From Saprospiraceae bacterium UBA6168 (GTDB lineage Bacteria; Bacteroidota; Bacteroidia; Chitinophagales; Saprospiraceae), in the NCBI GenBank assembly GCA_002435785.1, contig DIUC01000033.1, forward strand, positions 50,851-114,850: a stretch of 64,000 nt of DNA, in the 5' to 3' direction. Position 1 is the stretch's first letter; every line of letters starts with the position of its first letter. Positions 53,201 to 61,315 of the stretch are shown here, piece after piece. The notes under the pieces are model-generated. The model saw nothing but the letters and a program-made list of their open reading frames with translations, had not been told where the DNA came from and did not search any database. The translations under genes were made by a program, and so were the position numbers.

Positions 53201-53287
53201 GCATTCGATAGCTTCGACAGCAGCCTTCCAGCCTTCTTGGACTCCTCCGAAGAGGAAATTGAACTGGAGGAAGGAGCCGGTGGGTAA
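50264..53287 (+). CDS. Lipoprotein fusing a degenerate GH3 domain to a serine hydrolase (beta-lactamase fold)
   Basis: A 1,007-residue lipoprotein (LLLLLAAFSC, Cys21). Residues ~45-350 match the N-terminal GH3/NagZ barrel (LNLEEKIGQLIL), but its active-site motifs are altered: the KHFPG region reads IADNFSKFE (~211-219) and the nucleophile strand reads KGLMVVQLAQDE (~276-287), with no Asp at the expected place. A linker with a GH3 C-terminal-like sandwich follows. Residues ~600-980 form a class C beta-lactamase-fold serine hydrolase with Ser655-x-x-Lys658 (SLTK), Tyr775 (YSDVN) and His930-Thr-Gly (HTG), all intact. Family knowledge: such GH3-serine hydrolase fusions are widespread in Bacteroidota and are thought to act on cell-wall fragments. 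Confidence 0.88.
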   Translation: MTYRTIIKTFALLLLLAAFSCKRPSGVVEALPPFAGTDTSQVDIILAGLNLEEKIGQLILWDAPMTDSIAQAEVFQKTSAGLVGGVLLHDVHLATFLYATDSLKRSASIPLFIGTDEKVSLHNQFKGLLKFPLPATLAAIDSVSIHAYLEEKYVADCKALGINLTLNPTLKTDVKAAQGFDYQVFEEELPLLDERFDRVFEQLKSNRILAIADNFSKFEFIENDSLRRIALKRFQTKVNMGLGGFLVSNSVLSQDTLKVLPPTYPKTYLSRFLGFKGLMVVQLAQDEAPNKKLLAGAELLVTKEAGAVFKAVQALLKSGEMTEQDLNQRVRRVLLAKSWVHGGQLPIKLSILPQDTTTNQPVKFVSISEKRQPEVVKEYKPRSPNFDAKVDKTVCYFEDPRWGFYVGKLFGNSVILARDHQDFLPFKGIYDTDYQVFKYSKQPAKDFETLFSKYARYRIIDQPVPASGELKPLVFQKTSKVPAAIVFLDNVDLKPGFHKQFIESINELAKQSQVVLLNFGNPKNLRFFEQPVTIVQIFEKNPFTEAYAAQLLFGGVRSEGRLPVTVDETMVFGAGVRHQAVRLAFADAENVGIASDRLAGINAIAQTAITNGVFPGCQVAVAKDGQIIFSKSFGHFTYGKTSKTVQNTDLYDIASLTKVASTTLAAMKLVENKVIDLEGKVSDYLTLPPGAAVGNIKIKQLLLHQSGLQAQMPLARFFSGKNVPAKGCNDYFCRKRKGGYNVKVADGLYFRETFQDTIRKRVFNLSVLPKPQFRYSDVNFYLLKSIVEVKTNTPMNTYVFEQIYRPLGLRSITYKPMEKFALSNLVPTEQDNYWRKTLVQGYVHDPGVALLGGVGGSAGVFSNAEDLAVLFQMLLKEGEYGGAQFFDKSTVVEFVSEQSAMNHRGLGFDKPTKRKYPTYSPHASAKSYGHTGFTGTCAWVDPEQRLVYVFLSNRVNPSSRNGKIFTENVRSRIHEVVYGAFDSFDSSLPAFLDSSEEEIELEEGAGG

Positions 53288-53292
53288 GTCAC

Positions 53293-54342
53293 CTATTTGA
53301 ATTCCCAATCGTAAGTATCCATGTTCTGCAGACTGACTTTTAGCAGGTCTATGCAGTTGCGGATGTCCTCTTTATGCGCCATTTCAATGACGGAATGTAT
53401 GTGGCGAGTCGGTATGGATATGGCTCCCGCAATGGAGCCATGTTTGCCAGAGCGTTGAATCCCAAGGGTGTCCGTCGCACCACCTGTTAGTATTTCGGGC
53501 TGCCATTTGATTCCATTTTTCTTTGCGGTTTCCTTCAAGTAGCTCACCATGCGATAGTCGCAGATAACGCCGCTGTCCATGATTTTGATAGCGGCCCCGC
53601 TGCCAAGTTTTGTTATCATCTCATAAGGTAGGGCGCCCGGCACATCATAGGCGATGGTGGTATCTACGGCAATGCCGAAGTCTGGGTCAATCCGGTGCGA
53701 GGACGAGATGGCGCCCCGGATGCCAACTTCTTCCTGCACGGTAAACACGGCGTACAAGTCAAAAGGCAGTTCAATGTCTTTAAGCTCCCGCAATGCTTCC
53801 ATCAGAATATAGACCGACACCCGGTTGTCAATGCTCTTGCTGTTTACGCAGTCGCCCATCTCGATGAGTTCCCGCTCACGGGTCACAGGGTCGCCCACTG
53901 CCACCAACTTTTCCACTTCCTCCTTTTTCATGCCGAGGTCAATGAAATAGTCCTGCGTGTGTGGGGCTTTGGTGCGTTCTTCGGCTTTCATGATATGGAT
54001 GGGCTTGCTGCCCATCACCCCAATAACGTCCTGCCGGCCATGCACGATGACCCGTTGTGCGGTCAGCGTCTTTGGGTCAAAACCGCCGAGGGTATGTATG
54101 CGCAGGAATCCGTCGTCATCAATATGGGTGACGATGAAGCTGATTTCGTCAAGGTGGGCTGCTACCATGACTTTTTTGGGCGAGCGGCCTTTTTTCACGG
54201 CAATGATGCTGCCCATTGAGTCGGTGGAGAGTTCGTCAACGAATGGTGTGATTTCGTTTATCACGAACTTGCGGATGCGCTGCTCGAAACCCGGTGCGCC
54301 CGGTATTTCGCAGGTTTTTTTTAGCAGGGAAACGTTAATCAT
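53293..54342 (-). CDS. M42 family aminopeptidase/endoglucanase-like metallopeptidase
   Basis: Cytoplasmic di-metal TET-type aminopeptidase of 349 residues. Ligand motifs in order: AAHLDEISF, the SIDNRVS Asp, TVQEEVGIRGA (catalytic Glu plus ligand Glu), AVDTT and IPTRHIHS. The length is normal. It should trim peptides in the cytosol as a dodecamer. It is convergent with the serine hydrolase gene (5 bp between stops). A minus-strand TACCTTTG box lies at 54436-54429. Confidence 0.93.
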   Translation of the reverse strand: MINVSLLKKTCEIPGAPGFEQRIRKFVINEITPFVDELSTDSMGSIIAVKKGRSPKKVMVAAHLDEISFIVTHIDDDGFLRIHTLGGFDPKTLTAQRVIVHGRQDVIGVMGSKPIHIMKAEERTKAPHTQDYFIDLGMKKEEVEKLVAVGDPVTRERELIEMGDCVNSKSIDNRVSVYILMEALRELKDIELPFDLYAVFTVQEEVGIRGAISSSHRIDPDFGIAVDTTIAYDVPGALPYEMITKLGSGAAIKIMDSGVICDYRMVSYLKETAKKNGIKWQPEILTGGATDTLGIQRSGKHGSIAGAISIPTRHIHSVIEMAHKEDIRNCIDLLKVSLQNMDTYDWEFK

Positions 54343-54681
54343 TTATCAGGCTTTTAGAAATGGCCAAAGGGGAATAGCCATTGGTTTTGTTGAATAATAA
54401 GTTCAATACGGTTTTAGGTTTGGTTGGGCAAAGGTAGTTAATATGGATTTTTTCCTTGAAATAATTCTTCCCGCTGATAGGAATCAACCAAATATCAATT
54501 TCGCCATCCGCTATCTCAAGACAAAACAGGCAGGACTTTGTCTTTAATGAGGTTATTGTTTGAAATTAGCTTAAAATTGGCTTTCCGTTATTATCGCAAC
54601 AGCAGGTTGACAATTCCGTAAAAAAAATTGTCAGGCAAAACCAAAAACCCATTTACCATTCAACCATTAACCAGACTAAAC
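54343..54681. other. Intergenic region between divergent genes
   Basis: 339 bp. It contains the TACCTTTG box at 54436-54429 (minus), an 8-bp hairpin (TGACAATT 54608-54615 with AATTGTCA 54626-54633) and a repetitive CATTTACCATTCAACCATTA-type tract (54650-54672) directly before the exporter gene. No small double-glycine peptide gene was found. Confidence 0.5.
54650..54672. repeat. ACCATT-word tract before the exporter gene
   Basis: CATTTACCATTCAACCATTA, with ACCATT words repeated every 8-10 bases, ends 9 bp before the ATG at 54682. It resembles the CAACAATCC tracts in placement, though not in sequence. Confidence 0.5.
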
Positions 54682-56925
54682 ATGCCTTTCCCATTCCATC
54701 ACCAACTCGACGCAATGGACTGCGGGGCCGCCTGTCTCCGCATGGTCGCCGAGTTTCATGGTCGGCGGTACTCCCTCCAACAACTGCGGCAACGAACCTT
54801 CGTTGACCGGGAAGGCGTGTCTGCAAGAGGCATTGTGGTGGCTGCGGAGGGCATCGGGCTGCGGTCGCTGCCTGTCAAGATTCCGTTCAGAGGTGCTGAT
54901 AACCAAGAGGTTGGGTTGACGGAAGCCCCCCTGCCTTGCATTGCCCATTGGCGGCAAAACCATTTCGTCGTCGTTTTCAAAATCACTAAAAAACACGTTT
55001 GGGTGGCCGACCCAGCAAGGGGCAAAGTGAAGTTCGGCCATGCCGAGTTCCAGCGAAACTGGTGTGCCGACCAGCATCAAGGAATCGTTGTCCTCCTCGA
55101 ACCGACGCCGGCTTTTTATGCCGAAGTGGGCGACGCTGTCAACCGGAAGGGCTTCGGTTTCCTGCTCAGCTATCTTCGCCCCTATCGCCGATTGACAACC
55201 CAACTGCTTATTGGCCTACTCGTGGCCAGCCTCATCCAGTTCTTGTTCCCGTTCCTTACGCAGGCCGTCGTGGACGTGGGCATAGAAAACCAGGACCTTG
55301 GCTTTGTTTGGCTTATACTATTCGCACAGCTCATGCTTTTTGCTGGCCAGACCACCGTCCGTTTCATCCAAAATTGGATTCTGCTCCATATTGGCAGCCG
55401 AGTCAACATCTCGCTCGTCAGCGACTTCTTGGTGCGGCTCATGGACCAGCCCATCAGCTTTTTCGATGCCAAGATGACGGGCGACCTTCTCCAGCGCATT
55501 GGCGACCACCGACGCATTGAGGAGTTCCTCACCTTGGGCACGCTCAACATCCTTTTCTCGGTATTCAACCTCCTGATTTTTGGGTGCGTCCTAGCAGTGT
55601 ACAACACCAAAATTTTCGTCATCTTCTTGATAGCCAGCGTGTTGTACGTGGCTTGGATTTTACTGTTTTTGAAAAAAAGAAAAGACGCCGACCTGCAGCG
55701 CTTTCGGGCATTGTCGGACAACCAAGGCAACATCATCGAGCTTATACAGGGGATGCAGGAGATAAAGCTCCAAAATAGCGAACACAAACGCCGTTATGGG
55801 TGGGTTCATATCCAAGCGAGGTTGTTCAGGGCAAATTTGCGGGCACTCTCCGTCACCCAATGGCAGGATGCTGGGGCACAGTTCATCGCCCAAATAAAGG
55901 ACATCTTCATCATCGCCATTGCCGCCGCTGCCGTCATCAACGGGGAAATGACGCTCGGCATGATGCTCGCCACCATGTTCATCCTCGGCCAGTTGAACGT
56001 GCCGTTGCAACAAATCATCAGCTTCGTCCGGTCGGCACAGGATGCCAAAATCAGCTTGGAACGCCTCGGCGAAATACATCAGGAAGGAATGAGGGATGGA
56101 GTAGGGATGAATAATGAGGAATTAGGAATGAATGTAGATGGCGCCCTCATCCCTCATCCCTCACCCCTCATTCCTGTTTCACAGCCGCTCGTGCTCGAAA
56201 ACTTGAGCTTTCGGTACAACCAGCTTTCGGATTTTGTGCTGAAAAACATCAACCTGACCATCCCCGCTGGCAAGGTCACGGCCATCGTGGGAACCAGCGG
56301 CAGCGGAAAAACGACCTTGGTGAAACTGCTCCTGGGCTTTTATGAACCCAGCGTCGGTGCGGTGAAGGTGGGGCAAATCTTTTTGAAAAAAATTCCCCCA
56401 ACAAACTGGCGGGCGCAGTGCGGTGCGGTGATGCAGGATGGCTTTGTTTTCTCCGACACCATCGCTTCCAACATAGCAGAGAGTGAACCAGATTGGGATA
56501 AGGTGGACAAGGAGAAGCTGTTGAAGGCGGTGCAAGTGGCACATATTCAAGCGTTTATCGAAAACCTGCCGTTGGGCTACAATACAATGGTAGGGGCAAA
56601 GGGCAATGGCCTCAGCCAAGGCCAGCGACAGCGGCTGCTCATTGCCAGAGCCGTTTACAAACAGCCCGACTACATGTTTTTTGATGAGGCAACCAACGCA
56701 CTGGATGCCCATACCGAGCGGATTATCAACGAAAACCTCAGCCAATTCTCACAAGGAAAGACGGTAGTGGTGGTCGCCCATCGCCTTAGCACCGTCAAGA
56801 ATGCCGACCAAATAGTGGTATTGGAGCAGGGGGAAGTCGTGGAAGTTGGGACGCACGAAGCGCTTTCTAAGCGGCAGGGTGCGTACTATCAATTGGTGAA
56901 AGAGCAATTGGAATTGGGGGCATAA
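54682..56925 (+). CDS. C39-peptidase-containing ABC exporter (PCAT)
   Basis: A 747-residue peptide exporter that would cleave a leader and export the peptide. Residues 1-150 are a C39 peptidase: Cys14 in AMDCGAACL, His in HWRQNHFVVVF and Asp in VADPARG. Five or six membrane helices (~165-440) form the transporter domain, and the ATPase follows with Walker A GTSGSGKTT, signature LSQGQRQRLL, Walker B MFFDEATNALD and VVAHRLST. Between transporter and ATPase, residues ~470-500 (NNEELGMNVDGALIPHPSPLIP) are encoded by an inverted CTCATCCC-type repeat. The HlyD adaptor gene follows 19 bp later. ATG 54682 is chosen because it begins the C39 domain. Confidence 0.92.
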   Translation: MPFPFHHQLDAMDCGAACLRMVAEFHGRRYSLQQLRQRTFVDREGVSARGIVVAAEGIGLRSLPVKIPFRGADNQEVGLTEAPLPCIAHWRQNHFVVVFKITKKHVWVADPARGKVKFGHAEFQRNWCADQHQGIVVLLEPTPAFYAEVGDAVNRKGFGFLLSYLRPYRRLTTQLLIGLLVASLIQFLFPFLTQAVVDVGIENQDLGFVWLILFAQLMLFAGQTTVRFIQNWILLHIGSRVNISLVSDFLVRLMDQPISFFDAKMTGDLLQRIGDHRRIEEFLTLGTLNILFSVFNLLIFGCVLAVYNTKIFVIFLIASVLYVAWILLFLKKRKDADLQRFRALSDNQGNIIELIQGMQEIKLQNSEHKRRYGWVHIQARLFRANLRALSVTQWQDAGAQFIAQIKDIFIIAIAAAAVINGEMTLGMMLATMFILGQLNVPLQQIISFVRSAQDAKISLERLGEIHQEGMRDGVGMNNEELGMNVDGALIPHPSPLIPVSQPLVLENLSFRYNQLSDFVLKNINLTIPAGKVTAIVGTSGSGKTTLVKLLLGFYEPSVGAVKVGQIFLKKIPPTNWRAQCGAVMQDGFVFSDTIASNIAESEPDWDKVDKEKLLKAVQVAHIQAFIENLPLGYNTMVGAKGNGLSQGQRQRLLIARAVYKQPDYMFFDEATNALDAHTERIINENLSQFSQGKTVVVVAHRLSTVKNADQIVVLEQGEVVEVGTHEALSKRQGAYYQLVKEQLELGA
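56086..56174. repeat. Inverted CTCATCCC repeat in frame inside the exporter gene
   Basis: Left arm 56086-56110 (GGAATGAGGGATGGAGTAGG and following) and right arm 56147-56174 (TCATCCCTCATCCCTCACCC and following) are imperfect reverse complements and could fold into a long hairpin. The insert is in frame between the transporter and ATPase domains. Confidence 0.8.
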
Positions 56926-56944
56926 ATTCGTCAATACTCAATCA

Positions 56945-58246
56945 ATGAAAATCAAAAACCCATCCGACATCAAGCTCAACGAGCGCTACGACGTAGAAGC
57001 GCTCATCGGCAACCCGCCCAGTTGGACCCTGCGGTGGGGGCTGACGGTGTTGCTGTTGGTTTTCGGGTTGTTGGTATGGATTGCCTACCTCGTCCGCTAC
57101 CCGGATGTGGTGGAGGCCCGTGCGGTGCTGACCACCCAAAACCCGCCCATTCGCCTCGCCGCCGGGGCAAGCGCCAAAATTGCGAAGCTGTATGTGGCCA
57201 ATGGGCAGGTGGTGCAGTCGGGCGAGATTTTGGCGGTGCTCGAAAACCCTGCCCGGTTGCGGGACGTGAATGTGCTCGACAGCTTTCTGCAAACAATCAT
57301 TGGGCAGGAAGGGGCGGCCAACCTCGGCGCAGAATTGCCAAAGGCCCTCCAACTTGGTAGCTTGCAGGCCAGCTATGCCGACTTTTTTCAGCGGCAAAAA
57401 GACCTCCGCTATTTCCTTTCGCAAAACATCAACTACCTGAAAATCACCAATTTGCGCAAGCAGATAGATGAGGTCGCTCTGCTGAACCACTCACTGGCCC
57501 GGCAGGAAAAAATACTGAAAGAGGAGGTGGAACTGGCCCTCAAGAACATGCAGCGGGACAGCACCCTGTTGGCCAACAATTCCCTGAGCAAAGTTGAATT
57601 TGAAAGAAGCCAATCCGAGTGGTTGGCCCGTCGGCGGGAGTTGGAGGCGCTGCGGTCCGGCACTTCGCTGAACAACCTTCGGATGCAGGGTATGCAGGCG
57701 CAAATCCTTGATTTACAACAAGTTCAGTCGGATGGAACCTCGCAGAAGCTGCTCGACTTCCGCTCCGATGCACAGCGGTTGAAGGGCGAAATTGACATCT
57801 GGAAACAGGCGTACCTGCTCGTGGCCCCCGTGCCGGGAGAGGTGGCTTTTACGAAAATCTGGAGCGAACAGCAGCAGGTGGCGGCTGGCACGGAGGTGCT
57901 GGCCATCGTGCCAAAGGAAGGCGCTGGCCGCATCTTTGCGAAAGCACTGCTGCCCAGCTTGCGGGCCGGAAAGGTGAAGGAAAAAATGGCCGTCAACATC
58001 CGCCTCGATGGCTATCCCTACCAAGAATTTGGGGTGCTGAACGGCGTGGTGGAGCGCATCGGCGCCGTGCCGAACGACCAGGGTTATGAGCTTGAAATTG
58101 CCCTGCCCGACGACCTCAAAACCAGCTATGGCAACCCGATTTCCTTTCGCCAGGAGATGCAGGGCATGGCACGGATCGTGACGGAAAAACGCAGCTTGTT
58201 GGGGCGGGTGCTGGACAAGATTTTGGCGGCTTTTCGGAGCAATTGA
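56945..58246 (+). CDS. HlyD-family membrane fusion protein
   Basis: Periplasmic adaptor of 433 residues, partner of the upstream C39 ABC exporter. One N-terminal membrane helix (WGLTVLLLVFGLLVWIAYLV), a barrel/lipoyl part (AKIAKLYVANGQVVQSGEILAVLENP), a long coiled coil (~110-270) and the second barrel half (LLVAPVPGEVAFTKIWSEQQ). It would link the exporter to a TolC-like outer membrane channel not encoded here. Start at the ATG 19 bp after the exporter stop. Confidence 0.93.
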   Translation: MKIKNPSDIKLNERYDVEALIGNPPSWTLRWGLTVLLLVFGLLVWIAYLVRYPDVVEARAVLTTQNPPIRLAAGASAKIAKLYVANGQVVQSGEILAVLENPARLRDVNVLDSFLQTIIGQEGAANLGAELPKALQLGSLQASYADFFQRQKDLRYFLSQNINYLKITNLRKQIDEVALLNHSLARQEKILKEEVELALKNMQRDSTLLANNSLSKVEFERSQSEWLARRRELEALRSGTSLNNLRMQGMQAQILDLQQVQSDGTSQKLLDFRSDAQRLKGEIDIWKQAYLLVAPVPGEVAFTKIWSEQQQVAAGTEVLAIVPKEGAGRIFAKALLPSLRAGKVKEKMAVNIRLDGYPYQEFGVLNGVVERIGAVPNDQGYELEIALPDDLKTSYGNPISFRQEMQGMARIVTEKRSLLGRVLDKILAAFRSN

Positions 58247-58835
58247 CGGAGGGGCATTACTTGGTTTGTTTTTCAGAAAACAAGCCTTTTTGGGTCGAAA
58301 AACTCATTTTATTTCCAGCGCACGTCATTTTATGTCTAAGAAACTTCATTTTTTATTTTAGTTTCACAACAGGATGTGTTTAAAATGCAATTTTATGTGT
58401 TTAAAACATCGTTTTTGATGCTTGGATACTGCCTATCATTCGACAGAAAACAGGGTGTCAAAAACAAAAACGTATAGTTTTTAGGCAAAAAATGACGTGC
58501 GCAAAAAATAAAATGACATGCGCTGGAAATAAAATGACGTGCGCTGGAAATAAAATGAAGTTTCAATGAGTGGATAGGGGGTTTTGGGGACAAATTGCCA
58601 CCTATTTGTTTCAAAAAATCAGGTTTTTGTACAAAAAAATGCAATAACAGCGCTAAAATCGCATGTTTTTTAAAAAGATAACGAGGTTGAATCAATTTGT
58701 TTTTATTGGGCTTATTCAACGAATACCACGCCGCCTATCGAAAGCCCTCCGGCATCATTGACAACCCTATTTTTTACCCCCATAAATTAGGCGCTCGCCT
58801 CCAATTGACACGCCTCCCAGCCCCATCTTTCGAGC
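58247..58835. other. Gene-poor repeat-rich region
   Basis: 589 bp with a perfect 29-bp inverted repeat, 21-bp tandem units and a 12-bp direct repeat. A 108-codon minus-strand frame (58393-58719) is composed largely of repeat-encoded HFISSAR-type units and is not accepted as a gene. Confidence 0.6.
58304..58558. repeat. Perfect 29-bp inverted repeat with 21-bp tandem units
   Basis: 58304-58332 is the exact reverse complement of 58530-58558. The right arm is part of tandem 21-bp units (TAAAATGACGTGCGCTGGAA core at 58509 and 58530, partial at 58484). AAACTTCATTTT (58341-58352) also pairs with AAAATGAAGTTT (58552-58563). A 12-mer ATGTGTTTAAAA repeats at 58374 and 58395, again 21 bp apart. Confidence 0.8.
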
Positions 58836-60356
58836 CTACTGGCTGCCCTGCATCATTTCTGTCCTCATTTCCCGTCGAAAAAGCACCCTCGTCAGCATTT
58901 CTTCCACGGGCCGCTCCCACATCCGCCACTGAACGGAGTCGCTGCTCCAGCCGCTCTGCAACTGGTCAAAAAGCGCCGGGTCGCAGCGCAAACCGAGCAT
59001 TTGCAGGTAGCCGCTGAGGTGCTGCAACTGCCATACCTGGCGGTAGTCCCTGACGATTTCTGCCCGGAATCGGCTGACAATCAGCAAGCTAAGCTCGTCC
59101 GGCCAAGCTGCCGCATGGTTTTTAAGGAGGCGGAAAAGGGGGCTGGCCTCATTGGGCAAATTAGTGGCCGCTTTCAGGAACGAAAGGGCCAAACGGGCCG
59201 CTTCCGGTGGTGCCAACAACTTTGCGAGGTGGTTGGCGGCGGGCAACTCCCAAATCCGCAGTTGCTCGTTTTTTTGCCAAAACTCAAACAGGGCTGCCGC
59301 CCAAACGGGGTTTTGGTGAAAAACAGTGGCCTCCAAACAGCCCCGCAACAGGGGCTCGGCCCAGTCCGTTTTTGAAAACAAATCGAGCAACTCGGCGGGC
59401 GTTTTTTCAAAATAATCCTCCCAATGCGGCGGCGGCACGAGCGCCATGATTTGCCCCAATTGGCCCGCCTTTGCACCACCCACCCAGCCGGGGTGTATTT
59501 TCAGGATACCATCCCGTTGGGCCGCCTCGTCCGGCGCTTCCGGGATATTGATTTTCAAAGAAATTCCCTTCCAAGTAAGGCAATCCGCTGCCCGCTTTGC
59601 CATTCGCTGTGCCATAAGGGAGCCGGGGATTTTTGCCAACAACGGTGCGGCCACCTGCCGTACCTCCTTCCGGCGGTCGTCGAGGCACCGCTCCAAGAAC
59701 GGTTCGTCGGCGATGGAAAGGCCAACTTCGAGGAGGGCAAGAAAGGCCGCTTTGTCGGTATGGCTTTCCGAATCCCAAGTTGCGGTCAGCAATTCCAGTG
59801 CAAACCGGGGCGATTCCCCTCGCCAGAAACCGAGCAGCGCCAGCCGTTCCGTGCGGGAGCCCGTTTGCCAATCGGACTGCTTTGGGTCAATGAGGTAGGC
59901 CGACCAAACGGGGTGCTGCCGGAGCAACCAGCGGCCCGGTTCGTCCAACAGCGGCTCGACCTGCGGCCAAAGTTGTGGCAAATCGGGCAGCTTCATCAAG
60001 GCTGGGATTTCGGAAGTGGGCAGGTGCTTGCCCGTTTTTTTCAGCAAGTCCAAAAACTCATTCAGAACCAACAACTGCGGCCCGGCGAGTATCAAGCTGA
60101 GGTGGTGGGCGGTATTTAGGGAAGTCGGGTTGGCGCTGGTTTCCGATTGGGGGGTGGGCATTTCACCCGAGAAGTCATGGAGCAGAAAACCTGCCCTGCG
60201 CAATTGCGCCATCAAAGCCGCCCCATCACCGAGCAGGAGCGGGGCCTCACGCTTGGTGTCCACGCCAAGCTGCGCCAATCCATCGAGTGTCGGCTGGTTG
60301 AAGCTGCTGTTTTCAACGCCCAGCAGGGCGTTTTTGACCAAATCTTGCCAAAGCAT
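58836..60356 (-). CDS. DUF5691 domain-containing protein
   Basis: A 506-residue cytoplasmic, mostly helical HEAT-like protein. The segment RLALLGFWRGESPRFALELL, then DKAAFLALLEVGLSIADEPFL and LDDRRKEVRQVAAPLLAKIP is characteristic of DUF5691. In other genomes DUF5691 genes lie beside SWIM zinc-finger, MoxR-type AAA, DUF5682 and VWA genes (from general knowledge of such clusters); none is present within this window. Function unknown. A GC hairpin (CCCCTC..GAGGGG near 60431-60447) lies ~80 bp upstream. Confidence 0.8.
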   Translation of the reverse strand: MLWQDLVKNALLGVENSSFNQPTLDGLAQLGVDTKREAPLLLGDGAALMAQLRRAGFLLHDFSGEMPTPQSETSANPTSLNTAHHLSLILAGPQLLVLNEFLDLLKKTGKHLPTSEIPALMKLPDLPQLWPQVEPLLDEPGRWLLRQHPVWSAYLIDPKQSDWQTGSRTERLALLGFWRGESPRFALELLTATWDSESHTDKAAFLALLEVGLSIADEPFLERCLDDRRKEVRQVAAPLLAKIPGSLMAQRMAKRAADCLTWKGISLKINIPEAPDEAAQRDGILKIHPGWVGGAKAGQLGQIMALVPPPHWEDYFEKTPAELLDLFSKTDWAEPLLRGCLEATVFHQNPVWAAALFEFWQKNEQLRIWELPAANHLAKLLAPPEAARLALSFLKAATNLPNEASPLFRLLKNHAAAWPDELSLLIVSRFRAEIVRDYRQVWQLQHLSGYLQMLGLRCDPALFDQLQSGWSSDSVQWRMWERPVEEMLTRVLFRREMRTEMMQGSQ

Positions 60357-60464
60357 GAGCGGGAGTTTGAAAATAATTGGGGCGAGTTTACGGCTAAAAA
60401 TTGCAACTGCGGTTTTCTAAAACAAAAAGACCCCTCTAAGGGAGGGGCCGTGTTATGCCAGTGT

Positions 60465-60497
60465 TTGGCTAGTAAAACAACAAAAATCGTAAGTTTG
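60465..60497 (+). promoter_or_regulatory. Promoter for dapB
   Basis: TTTG (60464-60467), 22-bp spacer, TAAGTTTG (60490-60497). The leader to the ATG at 60540 would be about 35 nt. Confidence 0.6.
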
Positions 60498-60539
60498 ACG
60501 CTGATTCAGAGTTCAGTCACTCGTTAAATCTCCATAGAA

Positions 60540-61280
60540 ATGAAATTGGCAATAATAGGTTTTGGAAAAATGGGAAAAACGATAAAATCGCTCGCAGAGG
60601 CGGCTGGCGATAGCGTGGTAATGACCATTGATTTGGAAAATAGGCATGAGTTCACGACAGAAAACCTCCGCAATGCGGACGTTGCCATCGAGTTTAGCCG
60701 CCCAGAAACGGCTTTTGAAAATATCCGCACCTGCCTCGAAGCGGGTGTGCCCGTGGTGAGTGGAACGACGGGCTGGCTGGAGCATTTGCCTGCGGCAAAA
60801 GCCATTTGCGCAGCAAACAATGGTGCCTTTTTTTATGCTTCCAATTACAGCATTGGCGTGAACATCTTCTTTGCCATGAACCGGTATTTGTCAAAATTGA
60901 TGACAGGGCAAGCCCAATACGACGTGTGGATGGAGGAGGTACACCATACCCAAAAGCTCGACCACCCCAGCGGCACGGCCATCACGCTGGCGGAGGGTGT
61001 TTTGGAAAATTTTGCGAAGAAAACGGATTGGAAAGCCTATTTGCAAACGACTGAAAATGAGCAGTTTAGTGCTCCTGAAGAAACCATTCCAATCATAAGC
61101 AAGCGGGAGGAAAACGTGCCGGGAACGCACGTTGTTACTTGGAAATCTGCCATAGACACCCTCGAAATCAGTCACGTGGCGCACTCAAGGGAAGGGTTTG
61201 CAGCGGGGGCATTGGCTGCCGCCCGGTGGCTAATTGGCAAAAAGGGCTGCTTTGGTATGCAGGACATGCTGGGGTTCTGA
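60540..61280 (+). CDS. dapB: 4-hydroxy-tetrahydrodipicolinate reductase
   Basis: Lysine/meso-diaminopimelate pathway enzyme of 246 residues reducing hydroxy-tetrahydrodipicolinate with NAD(P)H. Rossmann motif IIGFGKMGKTI at the N-terminus, SGTTGW at residues 74-79, and the family signature EEVHHTQKLDHPSGTAI with His135/136 and Lys139. The length is normal to slightly short. It stands alone, with its own promoter, between divergent DUF5691 and convergent ABC-F genes. Confidence 0.96.
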   Translation: MKLAIIGFGKMGKTIKSLAEAAGDSVVMTIDLENRHEFTTENLRNADVAIEFSRPETAFENIRTCLEAGVPVVSGTTGWLEHLPAAKAICAANNGAFFYASNYSIGVNIFFAMNRYLSKLMTGQAQYDVWMEEVHHTQKLDHPSGTAITLAEGVLENFAKKTDWKAYLQTTENEQFSAPEETIPIISKREENVPGTHVVTWKSAIDTLEISHVAHSREGFAAGALAAARWLIGKKGCFGMQDMLGF

Positions 61281-61315
61281 GTGGCTGACCCCATATATGG
61301 CGGCTTGTTGCCAGC

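Noticed and set aside
58393..58719. 108-codon minus-strand frame with HFISSAR repeats
   Set aside because: The repeats are explained by 21-bp DNA units and an inverted repeat; no start context, homology or domain.
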